64,000 nucleotides of DNA from NCBI GenBank assembly GCA_030446485.1, contig JAUJNF010000003.1, forward strand, positions 124,001 to 188,000, read 5' to 3'. The notes under the pieces are model-generated. The model saw only the letters and a list, made by a program, of their open reading frames with translations, was not told where the DNA came from and ran no database searches. This DNA is from Thermoleophilaceae bacterium (GTDB taxonomy: Bacteria > Actinomycetota > Thermoleophilia > Solirubrobacterales > Thermoleophilaceae). The position numbers and the translations under genes are program-made. Shown piece after piece: positions 30,111 through 37,822 of this stretch; position 1 is the first letter of the stretch; each line of letters starts with the position of its first letter.

Positions 30111-31738
30111 TCGGCCTGGCCGGCGCGCTGGCGGTGGCCGCGCTCGGGGCCGTGCCGGCGGAGGCCGCGGAGCTGACCCGCCCGGTCGTGAAGAACCAGG
30201 CGCCGGCGGGCTACCTGTTGACGCCGGAGCGGGCGATCGAGCTGGCCGACCGGAGCGCGGAGGTGCGCGCGGAGCGCCGCGCACGGCCGTCGCTTGCCCC
30301 CACGGCCTACACCGCCGAGCCCGGGCGGTGGCAGGTGAGCTACTTCGAGGGTCGACGCGAGCGCGTCCAGGTGATTCTGGACGACCGCCTCGGGGCCGTG
30401 ACCGAGGCCTGGACCGGCGCGCAGGTGTCGTGGCGCATGGCGCGCGGGTACGAGGGCGCGTTCGGCCGCACCCTGAACGCGCCGTGGGTGTGGCTGCCGC
30501 TGTGCGTCGTGTTCCTGCTGCCCTTCGTCGATCCGCGGCGGCCGTTCCGGCTTCTGCACCTGGACATGCTCGTGCTGCTGGCCTTCGGGGTCTCCCACGT
30601 GTTCTTCAACCAGGGTGAGATCGGTGCCTCGGTGCCGCTCGTCTACCCCGTGTTGCTGTACCTGCTCGGCCGCATGCTGTGGGCGGGCTTCCGGCCCCGG
30701 GAGCGCCCGGAGCCGCTCGTACCGTTCGCCGGCGCGCGCCTGCTGATGGTGGCCCTGGTCCTCCTGGTGGTCTTCCGCGTGGGCCTGAACGTGATGGACT
30801 CGAACGTGATCGACGTGGGCTACGCCGGCGTGATCGGGGCCGACCGCGTTGCCGACGGCGAGCCGCTCTACGACGGCCGCTTCCCCGAGAGCAACGATCG
30901 CGGCGACACCTACGGCCCCGTCAACTACCTGGCCTACCTCCCGTTCGAGCAGGCGCTCCCATGGGGCGGCTCCTGGGACTCGCTGCCCGCAGCCCACGCG
31001 GCCGCCGTCGCGTTCGACCTGCTCACGCTCGCCGGCCTGTTGCTCCTCGGCCGCCGGCTGCGTCCCGGCCGTGACGGGCGGGTGCTGGGACTTGCCCTCG
31101 GCTTCGCCTGGACCGCCTACCCGTACTCGCTGTTCGCGCTGGCGTCCAACGCCAACGACTCGCTGGTGGCGATGCTTGTGGTGTTCGCGCTGCTTGCCCT
31201 GTCGTCGGCCCCGGCGCGTGGCGCGCTGGCGGCCCTCGCCGGAGCGGCCAAGCTCGCGCCATTCGCCCTGGCGCCGCTGCTCATCGCCGGCGAGCGGCGC
31301 CTTGGTGGGCGCGGCTTCGCGCTGGCCGGTGCGGCGTTCGCCGCGGTGGTGGCGGTGAGCTTCCTGCCGTTCGTGCCCGACGGCGGCCTGCGACAGGTGT
31401 ACGACCGCACGCTGGGCTTCCAGGTGGGCCGGGAGTCGCCGTTCAGCATCTGGGGCCAGCAGCCGGGGCTGGAGTGGCTGCACACGGTGGTGAAGGCGGG
31501 CGCGGTGGGCCTGGCGCTGCTGGTGGCGGTGGTGCCGCGCCGACGCTCGACCGCTCAGGTGGCGGCGCTGGGGGCGGCGGTGCTGATCGCCCTGCAGCTC
31601 GCGGCCACGCACTGGTTCTACCTCTACATCGCGTGGTTCGCGCCGCTGGTGCTCGTGGCGCTGTTCGCGGCCCACCGGGCGCCCAGTCGGGCAGACATGC
31701 CGACCCCTGAGCACTTAGCCGCCCCAGCGGCCCGATAA
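30077..31738 (+). CDS. Polytopic membrane glycosyltransferase (GT-C, GT87/DUF2029-like)
   Basis: About 553 aa starting at a GTG (30077) inside gtrA. A signal-like segment (LIGLAGALAVAALGAVPAEA) is followed by an ~100-residue extracellular domain (AELTRPVVKNQAP...). Then come ten or so hydrophobic helices. The loop after the second or third TM has the acidic GT-C type patch (NVMDSNVIDVGYAGVIGADR, LYDGRFPESNDRGDTYGPVN), which would be catalytic in polyprenyl-phosphate-sugar-using transferases. Its stop codon lies in the terminator stem at 31704-31749. The acceptor is unknown. Confidence 0.8.
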   Translation: MELRARRLARLIGLAGALAVAALGAVPAEAAELTRPVVKNQAPAGYLLTPERAIELADRSAEVRAERRARPSLAPTAYTAEPGRWQVSYFEGRRERVQVILDDRLGAVTEAWTGAQVSWRMARGYEGAFGRTLNAPWVWLPLCVVFLLPFVDPRRPFRLLHLDMLVLLAFGVSHVFFNQGEIGASVPLVYPVLLYLLGRMLWAGFRPRERPEPLVPFAGARLLMVALVLLVVFRVGLNVMDSNVIDVGYAGVIGADRVADGEPLYDGRFPESNDRGDTYGPVNYLAYLPFEQALPWGGSWDSLPAAHAAAVAFDLLTLAGLLLLGRRLRPGRDGRVLGLALGFAWTAYPYSLFALASNANDSLVAMLVVFALLALSSAPARGALAALAGAAKLAPFALAPLLIAGERRLGGRGFALAGAAFAAVVAVSFLPFVPDGGLRQVYDRTLGFQVGRESPFSIWGQQPGLEWLHTVVKAGAVGLALLVAVVPRRRSTAQVAALGAAVLIALQLAATHWFYLYIAWFAPLVLVALFAAHRAPSRADMPTPEHLAAPAAR

Positions 31739-31749
31739 GTGTTCAGGGG
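31704..31749. terminator. Bidirectional terminator containing a stop codon
   Basis: CCCCTGAGCACTTA (31704-31717) pairs over 14 positions (one G.U) with TAAGTGTTCAGGGG (31736-31749). The 18-nt apical part has its own small hairpin, GCCGC/GCGGC. The TAA stop of the glycosyltransferase (31736-31738) is inside the right arm. The convergent ymdB gene stops 20 bp further on, so the hairpin can serve both. Confidence 0.8.
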
Positions 31750-31768
31750 CCTTTGCTCGAGCGCCTGA

Positions 31769-32542
31769 TCACACCGGCATCAGCACCGGCTCTATCGACG
31801 TCGCGCGCCCGTCCTCCCCGGCCTCGACCAGCACCGCGTTCAGCCACACGTTCTCGTCCGAGGTCTCGAACTTCACAGGCATGTGGGTCATGAAGCGCTG
31901 CAGGGCCTGCTCGCGCTTCACGCCGATCACGCCGTCGCGCGCGCCGGTCATGCCCACGTCGGTGATGTAGGCCGTCCCGCCCGGTAGGACGCGCGCATCG
32001 GCGGTGGGGATGTGCGTGTGGGTGCCGAGGCACGCGGTCACGCGCCCGTCCACGTGCCAGCCCATCGCCACCTTCTCGCTGGTGGCCTCGGCGTGGAAGT
32101 CGACGAGCACCCAGTCGGCCTGGCCCCGCAGTTCGGCGAGGATCGCGTCGGCCTCGGGGAAGGGCGAGCGCGCCGCCTCGAGGAAGATCGTGCCCGAGAG
32201 GTTCACCACGGCCAGCCGGCCGGAGTCGCCCTCCACCACCGTGTGCCCCCGACCCGGATTCCCCTTCGGGTAGTTGCCGGGCCGCACGATGCGCCGGTCC
32301 TCGTCGAGGAAGGCGTAGAGGTCGTGGTGCTTCCAGACGTGGTTGCCGAGCGTGATGGCGTCGATACCGTCCGCGAGCCACGAGCTCGCGATCTTCTTCG
32401 TGAGACCGAGGCCGCCGGCGGCGTTCTCGCCGTTCACCACCACGAAGTCGGGCGCGTGCTGCTCGCGGAGGTCGGGGAGGAGGGTGCGCAGCGCCGTGCG
32501 ACCGGGGCTGCCCACCACGTCTCCCACGAAGAGCAGCCGCAT
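31769..32542 (-). CDS. ymdB: YmdB-family metallophosphoesterase
   Basis: 257-aa cytoplasmic metallophosphoesterase of the TIGR00282/YmdB family. In Bacillus subtilis YmdB is a 2',3'-cyclic-nucleotide phosphodiesterase influencing biofilm and motility decisions. The binuclear metal motifs are all visible: LFVGDVVGSPGR, VVNGENAAGG, DAITLGNHVWKH, LVDFHAEATSEK, GTHTHIPTADARVLPGG and DVGMTGARDGVIG. The ATG at 32542 gives the canonical N-terminus MRLLFVGDVVG. It is divergent from the ABC transporter across only 38 bp and convergent with the glycosyltransferase. Confidence 0.95.
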   Translation of the reverse strand: MRLLFVGDVVGSPGRTALRTLLPDLREQHAPDFVVVNGENAAGGLGLTKKIASSWLADGIDAITLGNHVWKHHDLYAFLDEDRRIVRPGNYPKGNPGRGHTVVEGDSGRLAVVNLSGTIFLEAARSPFPEADAILAELRGQADWVLVDFHAEATSEKVAMGWHVDGRVTACLGTHTHIPTADARVLPGGTAYITDVGMTGARDGVIGVKREQALQRFMTHMPVKFETSDENVWLNAVLVEAGEDGRATSIEPVLMPV

Positions 32543-32580
32543 CGACGCCCCATTGTCACAGGCTCTCTACCGTTGAGCCC

Positions 32581-33324
32581 GTGTCGCGCCCGCTCACCGC
32601 GTCCGAGCCGCTCGTCGCCGCACGGGCGGAGCCGGTGCTCGAGGTGGTCGACGTGGTCAAGCGCTACGGGCGCCGCGAGGCGCTCCGCGGCGTTTCGCTA
32701 ACCGCCTCGCGCGGCGAGCGGGTGGCCGTCATCGGGCCGAACGGCGCCGGCAAGACCACCCTGCTCTCGATTCTCGCCGGCGATCAGAAGCCGGACGAAG
32801 GGCGAATCAGCCGCTCGCCCAGCGAGATCGGCTGGGTGCCACAGCAGTCGGCGCTGTACGGGAAGCTCACGGTGGCGGAGAACCTGCGCCTCTTCGCGCG
32901 GCTCGAGCGGCGCCCCGACGTGCAGGCCACCGTCGAGCGGATGCTCGACCAGACCGACCTCCGTGACCGCGCCGGCGACCAGGTCGGTCAGCTCTCCGGA
33001 GGCAACCGCCAGCGCGTGAACATCGCCATCGGGCTGCTGTCCGCCCCCGCCGTCCTGCTCCTGGACGAGCCGAGCGCCGCCCTCGACCCGCGCCAGCGCC
33101 AGCGGCTGTGGGAGTTCATCGCCGGGCTGGCCGACGAGGGCACCACCGTGATCTTCTCGACCCACAACGTGCAGGAGGCCGAGCGCCATGCTCACCAACT
33201 CGTGGTGCTGGCCGACGGCGAGCGGCTGTTCGGCGGGTCGCCCGCGGAGCTCGAGGCCGCGGTGGGCGCGAGCGGGGACTTCGAGGCGGCGTTCGTCTCC
33301 TTCCTGCACGACCGCGGGCACTGA
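32581..33324 (+). CDS. ABC transporter ATP-binding protein
   Basis: 247-aa ATPase of a drug/heme-exporter-like ABC-2 system. Walker A is IGPNGAGKTTLL (52-60), the signature LSGGNRQRVNIAIGLL, Walker B LLLDEPSAALDPRQRQRLWEF and the switch His in STHNVQEAERHA. A short N-terminal extension precedes the domain. The GTG at 32581 is taken as start. The permease gene begins on the last base of its stop codon, so both are made together. The exported substrate is unknown. Confidence 0.92.
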   Translation: MSRPLTASEPLVAARAEPVLEVVDVVKRYGRREALRGVSLTASRGERVAVIGPNGAGKTTLLSILAGDQKPDEGRISRSPSEIGWVPQQSALYGKLTVAENLRLFARLERRPDVQATVERMLDQTDLRDRAGDQVGQLSGGNRQRVNIAIGLLSAPAVLLLDEPSAALDPRQRQRLWEFIAGLADEGTTVIFSTHNVQEAERHAHQLVVLADGERLFGGSPAELEAAVGASGDFEAAFVSFLHDRGH

Positions 33325-34661
33325 TGCGCTGGCTCCTAGTCAAGGACCTGCAGATCCTCCGGCGCTCGCCGCTCCTGGTGGCGCTGCTCGTCCTCTATCC
33401 CATCGTGCTCGCCGTGCTGATCGGCTTCGCGCTTTCGCGCGGTCCCGACAAGCCCCGGGTGGCGGTGCTGAACCAGGTGCCGGAGTCCGGCAACGTGATC
33501 TCGCTCGGCGGGGAGGAGATCGACGCCTCGAAGTACTCGAAGCAGCTCTTCGAGGCGGTCGACCCGGTGCGGGTGTCCAGCCGCCAGGAGGCGTTGGAGA
33601 AGGTGCGTGACGGCGAGGTGCTGGCGGCGCTGATCGTCCCCTCCGACCTGACGGCCAAGCTGCAGTCGGCCGTGGAGCCGGGCACGGTGGAGGTGTTCTA
33701 CAACGCCGAGGACCCGGTCAAGCGCCAGTACGTGGAGAACACGATCGAGGCCCAGGTACGCGACGCCAACGTCGCGCTCAGCCGCAAGTTCACCGAGGTG
33801 GCGGTGAGCTACATCGACCTGATCGTGAGCGGTGGTGACTTCTCGTTCCTCGGCCGGGAGCTGGACATCCTCGGGCTGATCAAGTCGGAGGCGCTGCTGC
33901 GGCTGGCGCAGGAGAACCTGCCTCAGACATCCGTTGCGCGGGCCCAGGTGGAGGAGGTGATCCGCTTCGCGCGCCTGGCCCGTGAGAACCTCGACCTCTC
34001 AGACGACGTGCTCGGCTCGGTGGGCGAGCCCATCCGCGTGAAGGCCACGGTGATCGAGGGCGGCTCGACGCCGCTCAGCTCGTTCGCCGCGGCGGTGGCG
34101 GTGACCGTGACGCTGATGTTCGTCACGCTGCTGCTGGCCTCCGGCATGCTCGCGCTCGAGCGCGAGGAGAATGCCTTCCGGCGGCTGGTGCGCGGCCTGG
34201 TGAGCCGCACTGCCCTGCTCGGGGAGAAGGTGGGGCTCGCGGCGGCGTGCTCGGCCGTGCTGGCGCTCGTGATGCTGATCGGCCTGGCCCTGTTCATCGA
34301 GCTCGAGTGGAGCCGGCTGCCGCTGTGGGTGGCCGGCATCGTGGCCGGCGCGCTCGCGTTCGGGGCCATGGGCGTGGCCATCGGGGCGGTCACGCGCGAG
34401 GTGCGGGCGGCGTCACTGCTCGCGTTCATGGTCTCGCTGCCGATCGCCTTCCTGGCACTGGTGCCCTCGGGCTCGGTCTCGGAGGGGCTCTACGACGTCA
34501 CGCGCGCGCTGTCGGCGCTGTTTCCCTTCCGGCCGACCCTCGACGCCATGGACGCGGCGCTGAACGACAGCGGGTCGATGTTGGGCCCGCTGCTCCACCT
34601 GCTGGCGCTCACGCTCGGGTTCGGCCTGATCGGACGGCTCGCGATCCGCCGGCTTGGGTGA
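33324..34661 (+). CDS. ABC-2 type transporter permease
   Basis: 445-aa permease. TM1 lies at residues 17-39 (SPLLVALLVLYPIVLAVLIG), followed by a large extracytoplasmic domain of ~220 residues with helical stretches (ESGNVISL...VEEVIRFARLARENL). Five more TM helices lie in the C-terminal half (VAVTVTLMFVTLLLASGML, AACSAVLALVMLIGLALFI, VAGIVAGALAFGAMGVAIGA, LAFMVSLPIAFLALVPSG, LLHLLALTLGFGLIGRLAI). This is the standard ABC-2 exporter topology. The ATG at 33324 shares a base with the upstream TGA, and its own TGA overlaps the next GTG start. Confidence 0.9.
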   Translation: MRWLLVKDLQILRRSPLLVALLVLYPIVLAVLIGFALSRGPDKPRVAVLNQVPESGNVISLGGEEIDASKYSKQLFEAVDPVRVSSRQEALEKVRDGEVLAALIVPSDLTAKLQSAVEPGTVEVFYNAEDPVKRQYVENTIEAQVRDANVALSRKFTEVAVSYIDLIVSGGDFSFLGRELDILGLIKSEALLRLAQENLPQTSVARAQVEEVIRFARLARENLDLSDDVLGSVGEPIRVKATVIEGGSTPLSSFAAAVAVTVTLMFVTLLLASGMLALEREENAFRRLVRGLVSRTALLGEKVGLAAACSAVLALVMLIGLALFIELEWSRLPLWVAGIVAGALAFGAMGVAIGAVTREVRAASLLAFMVSLPIAFLALVPSGSVSEGLYDVTRALSALFPFRPTLDAMDAALNDSGSMLGPLLHLLALTLGFGLIGRLAIRRLG

Positions 34662-35071
34662 CGAAGCGCTTCGCCACCTACGGGCTCCTCGGCTGGTGCG
34701 CCGAGGTGGCGTTCACCGCGGTCGGCGAGTACGCGAAGACCCGCGACGCGCGCTTGACGGGGCACACCAGCCTGTGGATGTTCCCGATCTACGGCCTGAT
34801 GGCCCCGCTCTACGAGCCGCTGCACGACGTGCTGCGCGACCGCGCCCCGGCGACCGCGCGGGCCGCGGCGTACGCGGTCGGCTTCCTGGCGATCGAGTAC
34901 GCGAGCGGCCGCGTGCTGCGCGAGCTCGCGGGCGACGCGCCGTGGGACTACTCGCACGCGCCCGTGAATCTCCACGGCCTGATCCGCGCCGACTACGCGC
35001 CCGTGTGGGCGGCCGCCGGCCTGGCGATGGAGCACGTGCACGACCGGCTGGACGCGGCGGAGGCAACGTAG
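34658..35071 (+). CDS. CmpB-like (PF06541-type) membrane protein
   Basis: 137-aa membrane protein resembling the family named putative ABC-transporter type IV/CmpB. Recognisable pieces are GLLGWCAEVAFTAVGE, the MFPIYGLMAPLYEPLHDVLR segment, AIEYASGRVLRELAGDAPWDYS and NLHGLIRADYAPVWAAAGL. The WDYS motif is typical. About three hydrophobic helices. The GTG start overlaps the permease stop, making it the third gene of the transporter operon. Whether it is part of the transporter or an accessory is unknown. Confidence 0.8.
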   Translation: MTKRFATYGLLGWCAEVAFTAVGEYAKTRDARLTGHTSLWMFPIYGLMAPLYEPLHDVLRDRAPATARAAAYAVGFLAIEYASGRVLRELAGDAPWDYSHAPVNLHGLIRADYAPVWAAAGLAMEHVHDRLDAAEAT

Positions 35072-35174
35072 GCGTGGACAAGCTAGGCGAGGTCGAGGAT
35101 CTCCGGACCTCTGCGAGGTGGGCACTCGACCAGGCCGGCGGAGTCTGAGCCCCTGCTCGAGGGGGGGGGGAGGG

Positions 35175-35194
35175 ATATACCCGATACGGTATAT
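35175..35194. promoter_or_regulatory. Palindromic operator/promoter before XRE gene
   Basis: ATATACC (35175-35181) and GGTATAT (35188-35194) form a perfect 7-bp inverted repeat with a 6-bp spacer, ending 9 bp before the XRE start codon. The patch is AT-rich against a GC-rich background and contains TATA-like -10 sequences. It is most simply an autoregulatory operator for the XRE protein. A G10 run lies just upstream (35161-35170). Confidence 0.65.
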
Positions 35195-35203
35195 AGTAGC
35201 CCA

Positions 35204-35533
35204 ATGGCCGACGCCGGGACGCTGATCCGTTCGCGCCGGCGGGCCCACCGGCTCACACAGGCGCAGCTAGCGCGCCGCGCGGGAACCACACAGGCGGCGC
35301 TCAGCCGTCTCGAGCGCGGCGAGCTGTCACCCACGCTTGCCACGCTGGGGCGCCTGCTCGGTGCGCTCGGCGAAGAACTTGAGATCTCGACCCGGCGTCC
35401 CGAGCTGGACGTCGATCTTGCGCATCTTCGAGACCTGCGTAGGCGCACGCCCGCCGAGCGACTCGAACTCGCGATCGGGTGGAACCGTCTTGCCGGTGAG
35501 CTCACGAAAGCCGGCCGGGAGGCGCGCGAGTGA
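35204..35533 (+). CDS. XRE-family transcriptional regulator (probable antitoxin)
   Basis: 109-aa protein with a Cro/C1-type helix-turn-helix at residues 5-60 (LIRSRRRAHRLTQAQLARRA, TTQAALSRLERGELSPTLATL). A helical C-terminal part follows (TPAERLELAIGWNRLAGEL), a pattern common in XRE antitoxins that act with nucleotidyltransferases. The ATG at 35204 lies 9 bp downstream of a palindromic operator and lacks an obvious ribosome-binding site, so the transcript may be leaderless. Its TGA overlaps the GTG of the nucleotidyltransferase gene. The antitoxin role is inferred from this arrangement. Confidence 0.85.
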   Translation: MADAGTLIRSRRRAHRLTQAQLARRAGTTQAALSRLERGELSPTLATLGRLLGALGEELEISTRRPELDVDLAHLRDLRRRTPAERLELAIGWNRLAGELTKAGREARE

Positions 35534-36018
35534 CCCGGAGGGAGATCCCGCTCGACGCAGCCGAGATCCTCGTCGTGCTCGATCGCCACGAGGTCGACTA
35601 CGTGCTGATCGGTGGGATGGCCGTCCAGGCCCACGGCCACGTCCGGACGACGCAGGATGCGGATCTGCTGCCCGGCCCCGAGCCCGCCAACCTCGTGCGG
35701 CTCGCCGCCGCGCTGAACGAGCTGGGCGCTCGACCAGCCGGCGTGAGTGAGCCGCCGGCCGGATGGGTGCTGGAGCCGAACTCCTTCACGGCTGGCGTCG
35801 TAGCGCTCGATACTCATGCCGGCGGCGTCGACGTTCACCCCCAGCCGGCGGGAAGTGATCGCTATGAGGACGTGCGTGCCCGAGCGCTCGTGCTGAACGT
35901 GGCGGGTGCCCGCGTACCCGTCGCCGGCCTCGACGACCTCATCGCCATGAAGCGTGCTGCCGGCCGCCCCATCGATCGCGGTGACGTCCTCGCGCTGACC
36001 CAGCCGCCCGACGGCTAG
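35530..36018 (+). CDS. Nucleotidyltransferase-fold protein (probable toxin)
   Basis: 162-aa protein with a minimal nucleotidyltransferase fold. The start YVLIGGMAVQAHGHVRTTQDADLL contains the GG motif at 28-29 and the catalytic DxD as Asp43/Asp45. Such proteins paired with XRE regulators resemble AbiEii/MenT-type toxins, some of which modify tRNA 3' ends; that activity is not shown here. The C-terminal helix LDDLIAMKRAAGRPIDRGDV is typical of the family. The GTG start is coupled to the XRE gene. The gene ends convergently with vapC. Confidence 0.8.
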   Translation: MTRREIPLDAAEILVVLDRHEVDYVLIGGMAVQAHGHVRTTQDADLLPGPEPANLVRLAAALNELGARPAGVSEPPAGWVLEPNSFTAGVVALDTHAGGVDVHPQPAGSDRYEDVRARALVLNVAGARVPVAGLDDLIAMKRAAGRPIDRGDVLALTQPPDG

Positions 36019-36025
36019 AGCGAAG

Positions 36026-36093
36026 GGGTGGACCCAACAACGCGCTGGCGAGCAGCCGCTGCGAAACGGCTCAGCCCCGCAGCGGATCCACCC
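36026..36093. terminator. Nested inverted repeats between convergent TA genes
   Basis: Outer arms GGGTGGA (36026-36032) and TCCACCC (36087-36093), and inner arms CCGCTGCG (36056-36063) and CGCAGCGG (36078-36085), pair perfectly. The right arms lie within the last codons of vapC. It may terminate the nucleotidyltransferase transcript and partly the vapC one. Confidence 0.45.
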
Positions 36094-36502
36094 AACGCAG
36101 GCCGGGGAAGCGCGAGTAGTCGGCGTCGCTCGAGCACAGCTCGCCACCGTGCTCGATCGCGAGCGCGGCGAGGTGCGCGTCGGTCACGAGATTGCCGGCG
36201 GTGCCGAGCGGCCCCAGCAGCTCACGGAGCACGGCGGTGTGGCGCGCGGTGGGATGAACCACCGTCACGTTGGGCCGGGCGAGCCAGCCGTCGACGAGGT
36301 CCAGCGCCTCGTCACTCGGAAGCGGCCGTTCGAAGATGACCGACCGCGTGGAGAGCCGGACCACCGCCAGCAGGACCGTCCATGAGAAGGCCACGGTTTC
36401 GCTGCCCGAGAGCACCTCTTCCAGCCAATCCCGGGCACCGGAGTGCCGAGGCGAGCCCTCGTCGATCGCGTAGAGGAGGACGTTCGCGTCCGGCAGCTTC
36501 AC
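36071..36502 (-). CDS. vapC: VapC-family PIN ribonuclease toxin
   Basis: 143-aa PIN-domain toxin of the type common in mycobacteria (TIGR00028-like). Motifs: Asp5 in KLPDANVLLYAID, the mid-region SWTVLLAVVRLSTR (this subgroup lacks an acidic residue here), Asp108 in GNLVTDAHLAALA and the Asp126/Asp128 region CSSDADYSRFPGLRWV. These are the metal-binding residues for RNA cleavage, often of tRNA. The GTG start at 36502 overlaps the vapB stop (GTGA). The gene is complete and no frameshift is seen, so the module is probably active. Confidence 0.9.
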   Translation of the reverse strand: MKLPDANVLLYAIDEGSPRHSGARDWLEEVLSGSETVAFSWTVLLAVVRLSTRSVIFERPLPSDEALDLVDGWLARPNVTVVHPTARHTAVLRELLGPLGTAGNLVTDAHLAALAIEHGGELCSSDADYSRFPGLRWVDPLRG

Positions 36503-36768
36503 TTGCGCAGCTCGAGCTTGCGCACAATCTCCGCATCCTCGAGCTCGCCGGCGAGCCGGAGCGCCTTGTCGAGGTTCGCTCCGTCCCGTAGGCCGAGCGG
36601 GCGGGTCGGCACTCGGTAGGGCTCGACACCCGCGCTCCCGCGGCTGAGGCCCAACCGGACGCTCGCGTTGAGGGCGTCCTTGAAGGAGGTGCCGCGTTCG
36701 CGGGCGAGGGCCTTGAGCGCGGCCGCCACGTCGGGATCGAGCGTCACGGTGGTGCGCACGCCGCGCAT
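36499..36768 (-). CDS. vapB: VapB-type ribbon-helix-helix antitoxin
   Basis: 89-aa antitoxin. The N-terminal RHH motif MRGVRTTVTLDPDVAAALKA then LARERGTSFKDALNASVRLG binds the promoter. The C-terminal part (VPTRPLGLRDGANLDKALRL) wraps the toxin. The ATG at 36768 is preferred over the longer open frame because the RHH strand begins there. A palindrome ATCATGAT (36790-36797) lies upstream between vapB and the divergent hemB and is a candidate autoregulatory site. Confidence 0.87.
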   Translation of the reverse strand: MRGVRTTVTLDPDVAAALKALARERGTSFKDALNASVRLGLSRGSAGVEPYRVPTRPLGLRDGANLDKALRLAGELEDAEIVRKLELRK

Positions 36769-36847
36769 CTTAACAGCAACTCGAATGCTATCATGATGCT
36801 CAAGCCTCGTCGGGCGAACTTGCGCGCCGGGCGTATCCTCGGATTCC

Positions 36848-37822
36848 ATGCCCTTCCCCGCCACCCGCATGCGCCGCCTGCGCAACACCGGCGTACTGCG
36901 GGACATGGTGCGCGAGACCGAGCTGGCGGCCGCGCACCTCGTCTACCCGCTGTTCATCGAGCTCGGCACCGACTCGCGCACGCCGATCGAGGCGATGCCG
37001 GGCATCGACCGGCTCTCGATCGACCACGCGGTCGAGGAGGCGGGAAGTGCCCACGCGCTGGGCATCCCGGCCGTCCTTCTCTTCGGCATCGTGTCCGACA
37101 AGGACCTCCAGGGCTCGGGCGCCTACGACGACGAGGGCGTGGTGCAGCTGGCCACGCGCGCCATCAAGGACGCCCACCCGGACCTCGTGGTGATGACCGA
37201 CGTCTGCCTCTGCGGGTACACCTCGCACGGGCACTGCGGCGTCGTTCGTCCCGACGGCAGCGTCGACAACGACGTGACGCTCGAGCTCCTCGCCAAGACC
37301 GCCATATCGCACGCGCGCGCGGGAGCCGACGCCGTGGCGCCGAGCGACATGATGGACGGGCGCGTGGCCGCCCTGCGCTCGCAGCTCGACGCGGAGGGGC
37401 ACGCGGGCACGCCGATCGTCGCCTACTCGGCCAAGTTCGCATCCGCCTTCTACGGCCCCTTCCGCGAGGCCGCCGACTCGGCGCCCGCGTTCGGCGACCG
37501 GCGGACCTACCAGATGGATCCCGCCAACTCCGACGAGGCGGTGCGCGAGGCCCTGCTCGACATGGAGGAGGGCGCCGACGTGGTGATGGTGAAGCCCGCG
37601 CTTCCCTACCTCGACGTGGTCCAGCGCGTGAAGGAGAGAACCGGCCTGCCGGTTGCCGCGTATAACGTGAGCGGCGAGTACTCGATGATCAAGGCCGCCG
37701 CGGCCGCCGGCTACCTCGACGAGCGGGCGGCCGTGCTGGAGACCCTCACCGGCATCCGCCGGGCCGGGGCCGACATCGTGATCACCTACCACGCCAAGGA
37801 CGCCGCCGGATGGCTTCAGTAG
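36848..37822 (+). CDS. hemB: Porphobilinogen synthase (delta-aminolevulinate dehydratase)
   Basis: Condenses two 5-aminolevulinate molecules to porphobilinogen in tetrapyrrole synthesis. It is 324 aa, normal length. The Zn-binding cluster is complete (Cys120, Cys122 and Cys130 in DVCLCGYTSHGHCG), so this is the zinc-dependent form. The Schiff-base lysines are Lys196 (AYSAKFASAFYGPFR) and Lys249 (VVMVKPALPYLD). The ATG at 36848 gives MPFPATRMRRLRN, the family start. The next gene overlaps it by 13 bp; together with hemL this is a haem-synthesis operon. Confidence 0.97.
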   Translation: MPFPATRMRRLRNTGVLRDMVRETELAAAHLVYPLFIELGTDSRTPIEAMPGIDRLSIDHAVEEAGSAHALGIPAVLLFGIVSDKDLQGSGAYDDEGVVQLATRAIKDAHPDLVVMTDVCLCGYTSHGHCGVVRPDGSVDNDVTLELLAKTAISHARAGADAVAPSDMMDGRVAALRSQLDAEGHAGTPIVAYSAKFASAFYGPFREAADSAPAFGDRRTYQMDPANSDEAVREALLDMEEGADVVMVKPALPYLDVVQRVKERTGLPVAAYNVSGEYSMIKAAAAAGYLDERAAVLETLTGIRRAGADIVITYHAKDAAGWLQ

